NCBI RefSeq assembly: GCF_019933235.1
Contig: NZ_CP082945.1
Coordinates: 4,439,501-4,503,500 of the forward strand
Direction: 5' to 3'
DNA length: 64,000 bases
Source of the DNA: Streptomyces angustmyceticus
Lineage (GTDB): Bacteria; Actinomycetota; Actinomycetes; Streptomycetales; Streptomycetaceae
Positions 8,025 to 15,523 of the stretch are shown piece after piece. The notes beneath the pieces were generated by a model. That model had not been told where the DNA came from, searched no databases, and worked only from the letters and a program-made list of their open reading frames with translations. The position numbers and the translations under genes were made by a program. Position 1 is the first letter of the stretch. Every line of letters starts with the position of its first letter.

Positions 8025-8315
8025 GTGAGTAGCCACCACTTCGCCACGCTCCGCTACACCGCCCTTCGCATCGGCCTCTTCGTCGCCTCGTTCGCCGTGG
8101 TGTGGGCGCTGTCGTACGTCCACGTCATCCCGCTCGCGGTGGGCGCCTCCAACACGGTGTGGATGCTGCTGCTCGCCATCGTGATCTCCGCGCCGCTCAG
8201 CTTCGTGCTGCTGCGCAAGCAGCGGGACGCGATGTCCGAGCAGATCGTCGCCAAGGTCGACCGGCAGCGCGAGCGTCTCGCGGCCAGCGCCGGCCAGGAG
8301 GACGGGGTGCAGTGA
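8025..8315 (+). CDS. DUF4229 small membrane protein
   Basis: 96-residue actinomycete membrane protein of the DUF4229 type. It has two hydrophobic helices at about residues 14-32 and 41-60 with a short polar link, then a charged C-terminal tail (about 64-96) likely in the cytoplasm. The GTG start at 8025 is preceded by GGAGAAGG. TTGACT (7974) and TAGGTT upstream look like promoter hexamers but are only 14 bp apart, so the promoter is uncertain. A strong terminator follows at 8361. Function unknown. Confidence 0.8.
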   Translation: MSSHHFATLRYTALRIGLFVASFAVVWALSYVHVIPLAVGASNTVWMLLLAIVISAPLSFVLLRKQRDAMSEQIVAKVDRQRERLAASAGQEDGVQ

Positions 8316-8360
8316 CCAAGGCCCGGACCTTTATGTAAGACGCCTCACAGCCGCTTCGTC

Positions 8361-8412
8361 ACGACGGGCGCCCGGCGCCATGGACTTTGCTCCATGGCCG
8401 GGCGCCCGTCGT
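8361..8412. terminator. Strong hairpin terminator
   Basis: A 22-bp stem (arm starts ACGACGGGCGCCCGGC, ends CATGGA) with a 2-nt bulge and a short CTTTGC loop. It isolates the upstream DUF4229 gene from the leader-peptide unit that starts about 90 bp later. Confidence 0.85.
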
Positions 8413-8450
8413 GTTTCTGACGGATCGTCCGGTGCGCCGGCCCCTCCGCA

Positions 8451-8495
8451 ACCCAAAGATTTTCTTTGGGTACCTCAAAGTTCAAGTGTTAATGT
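8451..8495 (+). promoter_or_regulatory. Promoter and operator-like inverted repeat before the Cys leader
   Basis: ACCCAAAG (8451-8458) and CTTTGGGT (8464-8471) form a perfect 8-bp inverted repeat around a 5-nt centre. A -10-like TAATGT lies at 8490-8495, and its end is 7 nt from the ATG at 8503, predicting a leaderless transcript. A repressor or activator of sulfur metabolism could bind the repeat; which one is unknown. Confidence 0.5.
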
Positions 8496-8502
8496 ACGTG
8501 TC

Positions 8503-8607
8503 ATGAAGACAGCAGCCGCGCCCTCGTCCCCCATGAGCACTCCGCTCGTGGCGCGCCTGCACGTCGATCTCTGCCGCTGTATGTCCGCGGCCTGTTGCCG
8601 CCGCTGA
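8503..8607 (+). CDS. Cysteine-rich leader peptide (putative Cys attenuator)
   Basis: 34-codon open frame ending RLHVDLCRCMSAACCRR. It resembles the short leader peptides I recall upstream of actinomycete sulfur genes, marked by an R-x-H-V/I-D-L core and a C-terminal Ser-Ala-Cys. Four of the last eleven codons are Cys, so charged tRNA-Cys supply should set ribosome progress. No Shine-Dalgarno precedes ATG 8503, matching a leaderless start; an internal ATG at 8533 would give 24 aa. An 8-bp stem-loop overlaps the stop codon (8600-8625), and the symporter starts 143 nt downstream. The peptide itself probably has no function beyond being translated. Confidence 0.75.
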   Translation: MKTAAAPSSPMSTPLVARLHVDLCRCMSAACCRR

Positions 8608-8625
8608 CCCCATCTCCTCAGCGGC
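8600..8625 (+). promoter_or_regulatory. Stem-loop at the leader-peptide stop codon
   Basis: GCCGCTGA (8600-8607) pairs perfectly with TCAGCGGC (8618-8625) across a 10-nt loop. The left arm contains the last Arg codon and the TGA stop, so a ribosome stalled at the Cys codons or finishing the peptide would change whether it forms. This is the geometry of an attenuator switch, though the alternative structure was not worked out. Confidence 0.5.
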
Positions 8626-8750
8626 CGGAGATCTTCTCCCCGACCCCTCCGGGCGGGAGAGGCCCCTTCGCGTCTGCCGCGCAGCCGCTCATCTTCCCGG
8701 CGCTTCTTTTCGCCGTCCCCGATGTCTCACCTGTCCCCGGAGTGTGTCCG

Positions 8751-10115
8751 TTGTCCACGTCTGCCGAGTCCGCCGAGTCCGCACCGGCTCCCCGGACCCC
8801 CAAGTCCTCCCGCATACCGAAGGTCCCGTTCTGGGCGCAGATCCTGGCCGGCCTCGCCCTGGGCGTGCTGCTCGGCTGGCTCGCCAAGAGCGGTGACCTC
8901 GGCTGGCTCACCACCACGCTCCAGCACATCGGCGACCTCTTCGTCCAGCTGCTGAAGCTCGCCGTGGCCCCGCTGGTCTTCTTCGCGATCCTGGTGTCGA
9001 TCACCAATCTGCGGCAGGTCAACAACGCCGCCCGGCTCGCCAGTCGCACCCTGCTGTGGTTCATGGCCACCTCGCTGATCGCCGTCGCGATCGGCCTGGC
9101 GATCGGCCTGCTCACCAACCCGGGCGCCGGCACCGGCCTCACCCCCAAGGACGGCAAGCTCCCCGACCACGCGGGCTCCTGGATCGACTTCCTGACCGGC
9201 ATCGTCCCCACCGACATCATCACGCCGTTCACCGAGCTGAACGTCCTGCAGATCGTCTTCATGGCGGCCGTGGCCGGTATCGCGGCCCTCCAGCTCGGCG
9301 AGAAGGCCGAGCCGGTCCTCGCGATCAGCCGCTCGGTCCTCGAACTGCTCCAGAAGGCCCTGTGGTGGGTCATCCGCCTCGCCCCGATCGGCACCGTCGG
9401 CCTCATCGGCAATGCCATCGCGACGTACGGCTGGAACCTGATCGGCAAGTACGCGACCTTCACCGTCGACATCTACGTCGGCTGCGCGCTGGTCCTCTTC
9501 GGCGTCTACCCGCTGCTGCTGTCGACCGTCGCCAAGGTCAACCCGCTGCAGTTCTTCCGCGGGGCCTGGCCCGCCATCCAGCTGGCCTTCGTCTCCCGCT
9601 CGTCGGTCGGCACCATGCCGGTCACCCAGCAGGTCACCGAGCGCCTCGGCGTCCCGCGCGAGTACGCCTCCTTCGCGGTGCCGTTCGGCTCGACGACCAA
9701 GATGGACGGCTGCGCCTCGATCTACCCGGCGATCGCCGCGATCTTCATCGCCCAGATCTTCGACGTCCCGCTCGGCATCGGCGACTACGTCCTGATCGCC
9801 TTCGTCTCGGTCATCGGCTCCGCCGCCACCGCGGGCCTGACCGGCGCGACCGTGATGCTGACCCTGACCCTCTCCACCCTGGGCCTGCCCCTGGAGGGCG
9901 TCGGCCTGCTGATGGCCATCGACCCGATCCTCGACATGATGCGCACGGCAACCAACGTCGCCGGCCAGTCCGTCATCCCGATCCTGGTGTCCGCCCGCGA
10001 GAAGATCCTGGACCGCGACGCGTACGACGCCGCCACCAGCATCACGCTCGACGGGACCGCCATCGAGAGCGCGGACGAGCAGGGTGCCGCCGTGCCGGCG
10101 CCGGCCGCCGCCTGA
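8751..10115 (+). CDS. Dicarboxylate/amino acid:cation symporter family, possible cystine transporter
   Basis: 454-residue secondary transporter of the DAACS (GltP/DctA/TcyP) family with about eight hydrophobic helices plus re-entrant loops. The serine-rich hairpin SRSSVGTMPV and the later GSTTKMDGCASIYPA segment are the substrate-binding elements. In glutamate and C4-dicarboxylate members the latter reads NMDGT; here it is KMDGC followed by IYPA, which recalls the TcyP-type cystine branch (from memory, unchecked). The Cys-rich leader just upstream independently points to cystine or another sulfur compound. TTG 8751 is chosen because GGAG lies 8 nt before it and the 52 upstream codons look non-coding. 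Confidence 0.85.
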   Translation: MSTSAESAESAPAPRTPKSSRIPKVPFWAQILAGLALGVLLGWLAKSGDLGWLTTTLQHIGDLFVQLLKLAVAPLVFFAILVSITNLRQVNNAARLASRTLLWFMATSLIAVAIGLAIGLLTNPGAGTGLTPKDGKLPDHAGSWIDFLTGIVPTDIITPFTELNVLQIVFMAAVAGIAALQLGEKAEPVLAISRSVLELLQKALWWVIRLAPIGTVGLIGNAIATYGWNLIGKYATFTVDIYVGCALVLFGVYPLLLSTVAKVNPLQFFRGAWPAIQLAFVSRSSVGTMPVTQQVTERLGVPREYASFAVPFGSTTKMDGCASIYPAIAAIFIAQIFDVPLGIGDYVLIAFVSVIGSAATAGLTGATVMLTLTLSTLGLPLEGVGLLMAIDPILDMMRTATNVAGQSVIPILVSAREKILDRDAYDAATSITLDGTAIESADEQGAAVPAPAAA

Positions 10116-10131
10116 GACCCGCGCACGCCTG

Positions 10132-10171
10132 GGAGGTGCCCCGTCCTTGTTCGCAAGGGCGGGGCACCTCC
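10132..10171. terminator. Rho-independent-type terminator with UUCG loop
   Basis: An 18-bp stem (GGAGGTGCCCCG...CGGGGCACCTCC) with one G-U pair and a TTCG tetraloop, just after the symporter stop. It also faces the convergent hydrolase gene, so it may serve both. Confidence 0.88.
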
Positions 10172-10221
10172 GCGTCCGCGCTCTTGTTGTCGGTCTTCCG
10201 TCCCTTTCGGCCCTCGTCCCC

Positions 10222-11100
10222 TCAGCCCGTCGCGGCTCCCGTATGCCGCAGGATCGCCGTGGCCAGCGGATCCAGTACGGCGGGTGGCAGGGCGTGTCCC
10301 ATTCCCGGGATTTCGACGAGGGAGGCGCCGCGGACGCACTGGGCGAGGTGCTGGGGGTGCGGCGGGGGGAAGACCGGGTCGGCGGGGGCGCAGATGACGA
10401 GTGCCGGGACCGCGTTCCTGGCGAGGCGGTCCGTGCGGAGCATGCCGTCGTGGTTGGCGCGGCCGTGCGCGGTGCTCGTCCGGTGGTGGCCCGTGTGCTC
10501 GATGACGCGCTGTTCCAGAGCGCGGAAAAACCCGGTGTCGAAGGGGAGCCGGTCACCGGCGAGTACCCGCCAGTGTTCGACCTGGCGCGCCGCCTCGGCC
10601 GCCGGGCCGTGCTCCCCGGCCGGCCGGGCCCACAGCTCCAGGACCTCGGGTGCGATGCCGGGCAGTTCCGCGACGGGCACCGTGCTGCCGTCGGGGCGGG
10701 TGTACGGGGTGCTGCTGAGGGCGCTGGTGCTGATGAGAGTGGCGCTGAGCAGTCGGTCGGGGTGGTCGGCGAGCAGCAACTGGGCCAGCATGCCGCCCAA
10801 TGACATGCCGACGACATGAGCGCGGTCGATGCCCAGGTGGTCGAGGACCGCGATCGCGTCATCGGCGAGATCGGGGATCCGGTACGGCCGCTCCTCGAAC
10901 GGCCAGGTCGAGCGGCCGGTGTCGCGGTGGTCGTAGCGGATGACCCGGTGGTGCGCGGCGAGCGCGTCGACCAGCGGCTCCGGCCAGGCGACGCCGCTCG
11001 CCCGGGCGCCCATGATCAGCAGCAAGGGGGCTGCGTCACGGGCGCCGCGCTGCTCGGTCCACAGGCGGATGCCGGGGGCGGCGTCGATGAACTGCTGCAT
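10222..11100 (-). CDS. Alpha/beta-fold hydrolase
   Basis: 292-residue alpha/beta hydrolase with a complete catalytic triad: Ser100 in the nucleophile elbow GMSLGG, Asp241 in CAPADPVF and His269 in GMGHALPP. The oxyanion region LLIMGARASG is near residue 30. The overall pattern resembles aclacinomycin methylesterase-type esterases, but the substrate cannot be predicted. ATG 11100 has GGAGGAC upstream. It is divergent from the TetR gene, with two operator-like palindromes between them (11157-11173 and 11227-11240), so the TetR protein probably controls it. Confidence 0.88.
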   Translation of the reverse strand: MQQFIDAAPGIRLWTEQRGARDAAPLLLIMGARASGVAWPEPLVDALAAHHRVIRYDHRDTGRSTWPFEERPYRIPDLADDAIAVLDHLGIDRAHVVGMSLGGMLAQLLLADHPDRLLSATLISTSALSSTPYTRPDGSTVPVAELPGIAPEVLELWARPAGEHGPAAEAARQVEHWRVLAGDRLPFDTGFFRALEQRVIEHTGHHRTSTAHGRANHDGMLRTDRLARNAVPALVICAPADPVFPPPHPQHLAQCVRGASLVEIPGMGHALPPAVLDPLATAILRHTGAATG

Positions 11101-11156
11101 GGGGCTGTCCTCCGAGGAGAGCGGGCGTACGGACTTCGCGCCACAGCGCAGCGCGA

Positions 11157-11173
11157 CGAGACGTATCGTCTCG
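11157..11173. promoter_or_regulatory. 17-bp palindrome between hydrolase and TetR gene
   Basis: CGAGACG and CGTCTCG are perfect 7-bp arms around TAT, 57 bp upstream of the hydrolase start. Size and placement fit an operator for the divergent TetR regulator, distinct from the TTACT-type site at 11227. Confidence 0.5.
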
Positions 11174-11226
11174 CTATGAATGTGAACGCGTCAAGGGAGG
11201 CGGGGCGGGGAGCGAAGATCGTAAAC

Positions 11227-11240
11227 TTACTTTGCAGTAA
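11227..11240. promoter_or_regulatory. TTACT-N4-AGTAA operator upstream of TetR gene
   Basis: TTACTTTGCAGTAA has 5-bp inverted arms and overlaps a -10-like TAAACT (11222-11227), 27 bp before the TetR start. A near copy, TTACCTCGAAGTAA, lies at the acyl-CoA ligase promoter (12257-12270), implying one regulator acts on both. Confidence 0.55.
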
Positions 11241-11266
11241 AGGGGCGGGACGGAGGGACATTCAGG

Positions 11267-11971
11267 GTGGGAGCTGTGAAGAGCAAGCGGGTGCCGCGTG
11301 CTGTCCGGGAGCAGCAGATGCTGGACGCCGCGGTGCTGACGTTCGCACGGCGTGGTTACTCGGCGGCGTCGATGGACGAGATCGCCGAGGCGGCCGGAGT
11401 CTCCAAACCGCTGGTCTATCTCTACCTGAATTCGAAGGAAGACCTGTTCAGCACGGTGATCCGGCGGGAGTCGGAGGCGCTGGTGGCGGCCGTGGCCGCG
11501 GCCGTCGAGCCGGGGGCGACGGCCGACCGGCAGCTGTGGAGCGGCCTGAAGGGCTTCTTCGCGCACACCGCCGCGCACCCGCACGGCTGGGCCGTGCTCC
11601 ATCAGCAGGCGCGGACGCACGGGGAGCCGTTCACGCGCGAAGTGGCCGCGATGCGGGCCGAGATCATCGCTTTTGTGACGAAGCTGATCGGTGCGGCCGC
11701 AAAGGAGACGGGCTGCGTCGGCGAACTCGCCGAACGGGAGGTCGCCGGGCTCGCCCACGCCCTGGTCGGCGCGGCGGAGTCGCTGGCCGAGTGGGTCAAC
11801 GTCCGCGCGGACGAGGGAACTTCGGGCGAGCGCGAGCACCCGTCGGCGAAGGACACCGCGGCCACGATGATGAACTTCGTCTGGGCGGGCCTCGGCCGGC
11901 TGACGGAGGGCGGCCGCTGGGCGCCGGACGGGCTCGCCGGGCAGGAGAGCGCGTCGGGCGTCAGGAGGTGA
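11267..11971 (+). CDS. TetR-family transcriptional regulator
   Basis: 234-residue regulator with an N-terminal TetR DNA-binding domain (helix-turn-helix about residues 36-55, SMDEIAEAAGVSKPLVYLYL) and a variable ligand-binding C-terminal part. A GTG at 11267 with GGAGG about 9 nt upstream is chosen; a second GTG at 11276 has too short a spacing. TTAC-N6-GTAA sites occur in its own promoter and at the promoter of the downstream long-chain acyl-CoA ligase, so fatty acid or acyl-CoA sensing is a reasonable guess. A separate palindrome faces the divergent hydrolase. Confidence 0.9.
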   Translation: MGAVKSKRVPRAVREQQMLDAAVLTFARRGYSAASMDEIAEAAGVSKPLVYLYLNSKEDLFSTVIRRESEALVAAVAAAVEPGATADRQLWSGLKGFFAHTAAHPHGWAVLHQQARTHGEPFTREVAAMRAEIIAFVTKLIGAAAKETGCVGELAEREVAGLAHALVGAAESLAEWVNVRADEGTSGEREHPSAKDTAATMMNFVWAGLGRLTEGGRWAPDGLAGQESASGVRR

Positions 11972-12228
11972 CGCGGCGACAGGGGTGCGCCCCCGAGTGA
12001 CGGGCGCGGCCCGACGGAGGCACTCCGGCCCCGGGTGCCCGGCAATTGCGGGCGATCAGTCGTAGCGAGTGCCCGGCAGCAGTGGGTGCCCGGCGGGCGG
12101 CCGGTCCTGGCCGTGGCGCGCGGAGGCTGGACGGGTCCGAACGGGACGATGGGGGAGGAGCCGGACGAACGGGTGGGCCGAGGGGAGGTCGGGCACGGAA
12201 TCGCCACGAGGAAGGGCGTGAACGGGCA

Positions 12229-12270
12229 TTGGCCAACTCCCGCTCCTCGCGTAGCTTTACCTCGAAGTAA
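12229..12270 (+). promoter_or_regulatory. Acyl-CoA ligase promoter with TetR-type operator
   Basis: TTGGCC (12229-12234) and TAGCTT (12252-12257) are 17 bp apart, a good housekeeping-sigma promoter. TTACCTCGAAGTAA (12257-12270) begins at the last base of the -10 and covers the predicted transcription start, an ideal repressor position. Its TTAC-N6-GTAA form matches the site before the TetR gene. Confidence 0.6.
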
Positions 12271-12776
12271 GGTTACTGTCCGGTCAGGAGCTGGGTCGAG
12301 GATGTGTTCCACGGATTCCCCCGCCGGGGGCGGGCCTTCCCTCATCGTTCGCCCGCGCCACCCCCGCGCCGCCTTAACTCCCCCTGTCTCAGCGGGTGTT
12401 CGACTCCGCCGACGCCGACGCCGCGATGACGGCAGCTAGTTCGGCCCCACGGATCGTCCGCGCACGGGCATCGCCCGCCGCCCGGCGGAGGCCCGCGCCT
12501 CTACGGTCCCCGCGTACCGCCGCGCGCCGCCCGGGGCGCTGACGCCCCGCGAGCCCGCCGTTGCCGCGGCCCTTGGGCGCGGCCACACCCCGCCACCTTC
12601 CCCTCCCCGCTCACTCCCTCGCCGCCGCCTTTTCCTTCCCCACGCACACACAGCGCGGACGGCCGGGGAGACGGCGAGTCACACGCGCACCCCGTACCCC
12701 CCGGGGCCCACCCGGGCTCCCGCCTTCCTCCCCCTCCCGCACTCCCGCGCTCCACAGGAGAAACGAGGCCCCGCTC
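12271..12776. other. Long C-rich leader of the acyl-CoA ligase gene, no gene seen
   Basis: About 500 bp with no convincing gene. Open frames here have arginine/proline-rich low-complexity translations. The plus strand is strongly pyrimidine-rich from about 12560 to 12750. If the promoter at 12229 is the main one, this is an unusually long 5' untranslated region. The stretch 11972-12228 between the TetR gene and that promoter likewise shows no recognisable gene. Confidence 0.4.
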
Positions 12777-14723
12777 GTGTCCCACCAGGAAAGTGCAGCC
12801 ACCGCCTCACCCGCCGCCCCGGGCGACGCCCCCGGCACCCTCGCCGCCCCCGTCCTCGTGGAGCCGCAGAAGACCCTGGTCGACGGCGAGGTCCGCGAGG
12901 TCTACGTGCCGCCGCTGGCCCCGCCCGTGCTCCGCGGCTCGCTCGGCGACCTCCCTTTCCACAACGCCGCCGAGGCCCCCGCCGACATCGTCCTGGCGCG
13001 CAAACAGCCCAGCGGTACCTGGCGCGACATCACCGCGGCCGAATTCGCCGTCGAGGTGCGCGCGGTCGCCAAGGGCCTGATCGCGGCCGGCCTCCGCCCC
13101 GGCGACCGGCTCGCGATCATGGCCGCTACGACCTACGAGTGGACCCTCGTCGATTTCGCCGCCTGGGCGGCGGGCCTGGTCACCGTCCCGATCTACCCCA
13201 CCTCCTCCGCCCGCCAGGCGCAGTGGATCCTGTACGACTCCGGCGCCCGCGCCTGCGTCGTGGAGAACGTCGAGGAGACCCGCCTGATCAGCGGCGTGCG
13301 CGCCGAGCTTCCGGGCCTCGACCACCTCTGGCAGTTCAACACCGGCGCCGTCGCCCAACTCGTCGCCGAGGGCCGCGCCCTGCCCGACGCGGCGGTGGAC
13401 GAGCGCCGGGCCGCCACCGGCCCCTACGACCTCGCCACCCTCATCTACACCTCCGGCACCACGGGTCGCCCCAAGGGCTGCGCCCTCACCCACGCCAACT
13501 TCTTCGCCGAGGTCGACAACGCCGTCGAACTCCTCCACCCCGTCTTCAAGTCGGTCAGCGAGGAGCCCGCCGCCACCCTCCTCTTCCTGCCGCTCTCGCA
13601 CGTCTTCGGCCGGATGGTCGCCGTCGGCTGCCTGCGCGCCCGGGTCCGCCTCGGCCACGCCCCCAGCATCAAGACCGACGACCTGCTCGCCGACCTGGCC
13701 GGCTTCCGCCCGACGTTCCTCCTCGGCATCCCCTACGTCCTGGAGAAGGTCTACAACACCGGCCGCGCCACCGCGGAGAAGATGGGCCGCGCCGCCTCCT
13801 TCGACCGCGCGGCCCGCATCGCCCGCTCCTACGGCGAGGCCGTGGAGGCCAGGGAACACGGGAAGGGCCCCGGCCCCGGCGTCGCCCTCAAAGCCGCCCG
13901 CAAGCTCTACGACCCGCTGGTCTACCGCCGTATCCGCGCCGCCCTCGGCGGCCGGGTCCGCTACATCCTCAGCGGCGGCTCGCCCCTCGGCCACCGCCTC
14001 GCCGCGTTCTACACCGGCGCCGGCATCGAGATCTTCGAGGGCTACGGCCTGACGGAGACGACGGCCGCGACGACCGTCACCCCGCCCCTGCGCCCCCGCA
14101 TCGGCACGGTCGGCTGGCCGCTGCCCGGCACCGCCGTCCGCATCGCCGACGACGGCGAGATCTGGGTCCACGGCGGCCATGTCTTCTCCGGCTACTGGGA
14201 CGCCGCCGTCGGCGCGGCCCGTCCCGTCACCGACCAGGGCTGGCTGGCCACCGGCGACCTCGGCGCCCTCGACGCCGACGGCTACCTCACCATCACCGGC
14301 CGCAAGAAGGAGATCATCGTGACCACGGGCGGCAAGAACGTCGCCCCCGCCCCCCTGGAGGACCGCCTCCGCTCGCACCCCCTCGTAGGACAGTGCCTGG
14401 TCGTCGGCGACAATCGCCCCTACGTCACCGCCCTGATCACGCTGGAGCCGGACGGCCTCGCCCACTGGTGCCAGATGCACAAGAAGCAGAACCTGCCGCT
14501 GGAGCGACTCGTCCACGACGAGCGCCTGCTCGCCGACCTCCAGCGCGCCGTCGACGACGCCAACGAACTCGTCTCCCGCGCCGAATCCATCCGCCGGTTC
14601 GCCGTCCTCCCGGTGGACTTCACCGCGGAGACGGGCCATCTCACCCCGTCCCTGAAGCTCCGCCGCGCCGCGGTCACCCGTGACTTCGCCAAAGAGATAG
14701 CGGGCCTTTACGAAAGCAGGTGA
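12777..14723 (+). CDS. Long-chain fatty acid--CoA ligase (AMP-binding family)
   Basis: 648-residue adenylate-forming enzyme that activates a long-chain fatty acid to acyl-AMP and then acyl-CoA. The P-loop-like YTSGTTGRPKG lies near residues 223-233, followed by the FEGYGLTETTA motif and the C-terminal TGRKKEIIVTTGGKNVAP hinge/lysine region, in normal order. The length fits the FadD15-like AMP-dependent synthetase group common in actinomycetes. GTG 12777 with GAGG 8 nt upstream is chosen because the 72 upstream codons are proline/arginine-rich and pyrimidine-skewed. The TetR-type operator at 12257-12270 suggests control by the upstream TetR protein. Confidence 0.92.
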   Translation: MSHQESAATASPAAPGDAPGTLAAPVLVEPQKTLVDGEVREVYVPPLAPPVLRGSLGDLPFHNAAEAPADIVLARKQPSGTWRDITAAEFAVEVRAVAKGLIAAGLRPGDRLAIMAATTYEWTLVDFAAWAAGLVTVPIYPTSSARQAQWILYDSGARACVVENVEETRLISGVRAELPGLDHLWQFNTGAVAQLVAEGRALPDAAVDERRAATGPYDLATLIYTSGTTGRPKGCALTHANFFAEVDNAVELLHPVFKSVSEEPAATLLFLPLSHVFGRMVAVGCLRARVRLGHAPSIKTDDLLADLAGFRPTFLLGIPYVLEKVYNTGRATAEKMGRAASFDRAARIARSYGEAVEAREHGKGPGPGVALKAARKLYDPLVYRRIRAALGGRVRYILSGGSPLGHRLAAFYTGAGIEIFEGYGLTETTAATTVTPPLRPRIGTVGWPLPGTAVRIADDGEIWVHGGHVFSGYWDAAVGAARPVTDQGWLATGDLGALDADGYLTITGRKKEIIVTTGGKNVAPAPLEDRLRSHPLVGQCLVVGDNRPYVTALITLEPDGLAHWCQMHKKQNLPLERLVHDERLLADLQRAVDDANELVSRAESIRRFAVLPVDFTAETGHLTPSLKLRRAAVTRDFAKEIAGLYESR

Positions 14724-14764
14724 CCCCCGCTCTGGAGCCGGAGCCCGCGGCGCGTCAGACTGGA

Positions 14765-14801
14765 ACCCCGTGTCACCTCTGTGGGGGAGGTGGCACGGGG
14801 T
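14765..14801. terminator. Bidirectional terminator
   Basis: ACCCCGTGTCACCTC pairs with GAGGTGGCACGGGGT (15 bp, one G-U) around a TGTGGGG loop. It lies between the convergent acyl-CoA ligase and HATPase genes and can serve both. Confidence 0.8.
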
Positions 14802-14822
14802 CCGACGCGTGCGCGCGCGGCG

Positions 14823-15200
14823 CTATGCCCCGCCGAGATCGCACCAGACGGTCTTGCGGCCCTCTTCCTGCCGTACGCCCCACCGCAGCGACACGGCATC
14901 CAGCAGCGCCAGGCCCCGCCCGTATTCGTCGTCGCCGCCCGCCCGCACCAGTACGGGCAGCGCCCGCGCGCCGGAATCGGTGACCTCCACCCGGACGCGG
15001 CCGCCGGCCCCGCCGCTGACCCGGACGACGACCGGGGTGCCCTCCCCGACATGCCGGATCACATTGCCGAGCATCTCGCTGACACAGAGCTGGACGTCGG
15101 CACACGGCCCGCCCAGATGCTCGCGCACGGTGCGCCGGAGCAGGGGCACTTCCTTGGGCAGGGCCATCAGCTCCAGGGTGAGCGGCGCGGGTGGTGTCAC
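14823..15200 (-). CDS. Anti-sigma-factor-type ATP-binding protein (HATPase_c)
   Basis: 125-residue GHKL ATPase of the small stand-alone kind found in Streptomyces regulatory cassettes. The N-box is SEMLGNVIRH, the G1-like element is VTDSGA and the G2 element is GRGLALLD. There is no histidine-kinase phosphoacceptor domain, so it should act as an anti-sigma or protein-kinase-like partner. Its GTG overlaps the stop of the upstream 69-residue gene (4-bp overlap), and both are divergent from an XRE regulator plus DUF397 gene. This is the composition of whiJ/abaA-type developmental clusters. Confidence 0.88.
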   Translation of the reverse strand: MTPPAPLTLELMALPKEVPLLRRTVREHLGGPCADVQLCVSEMLGNVIRHVGEGTPVVVRVSGGAGGRVRVEVTDSGARALPVLVRAGGDDEYGRGLALLDAVSLRWGVRQEEGRKTVWCDLGGA

Positions 15201-15406
15201 CGCGTCGCCGCCCTGCGGAGCACCTCGGCCAGCTTGCGGGCGGTCGCCGTATTGCAGTTACCGAGCGCGACGAGCGGCGTCGCATACGTCCCGGCGAAGC
15301 TCGGCAGATCCACCCCGAGTGACGGCAGCGTGATCCCGTTGTCCCTGAGCGCGCCGCGCAGCAGCTCGGTGCAGTCGTGCACCTCGTCGTGGAGATGGCT
15401 GTGCAT
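15197..15406 (-). CDS. 69-residue protein of WhiJ-type cassette, unknown function
   Basis: Small His/Leu-rich protein translationally coupled to the HATPase gene. ATG 15406 (MHSHLHDEVHDC) is preferred; an in-frame ATG at 15448 adds 14 residues. The sequence has two predicted helices separated by a Gly/Thr loop and ends ARKLAEVLRRAATR, which looks like a recruiting helix. I know no domain name for it. Its place beside the HATPase and opposite the XRE/DUF397 pair suggests a regulatory partner. Confidence 0.65.
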   Translation of the reverse strand: MHSHLHDEVHDCTELLRGALRDNGITLPSLGVDLPSFAGTYATPLVALGNCNTATARKLAEVLRRAATR

Positions 15407-15444
15407 GGTTCGTACGCCTTCCTGTGCGCATGGTGACGAAGTGC

Positions 15445-15500
15445 TCACAGCGTGCCGTCACACGGCGTAGCGTGGAAGGCAATCGGGTTGCGCAGAGCAA
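15445..15500 (+). promoter_or_regulatory. Promoter and TTGC-N5-GCAA operator of the XRE regulator
   Basis: TCACAG (15445-15450) and TAGCGT (15468-15473) are 17 bp apart. GGTTGC (15486-15491) and GCAACC (15497-15502) form an inverted repeat with TTGCGCAGAGCAA at its core, just downstream of the predicted start. WhiJ-type XRE proteins commonly bind their own promoters, so this is the likely autoregulatory site. Confidence 0.5.
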
Positions 15501-15523
15501 CCGGCAATCAACGGTGGTGAGTT

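Noticed and set aside
12035..12439. 134-residue plus-strand frame in the TetR/ligase gap
   Set aside because: It runs through the promoter and operator at 12229-12270, has no ribosome-binding site and shows no domain character.
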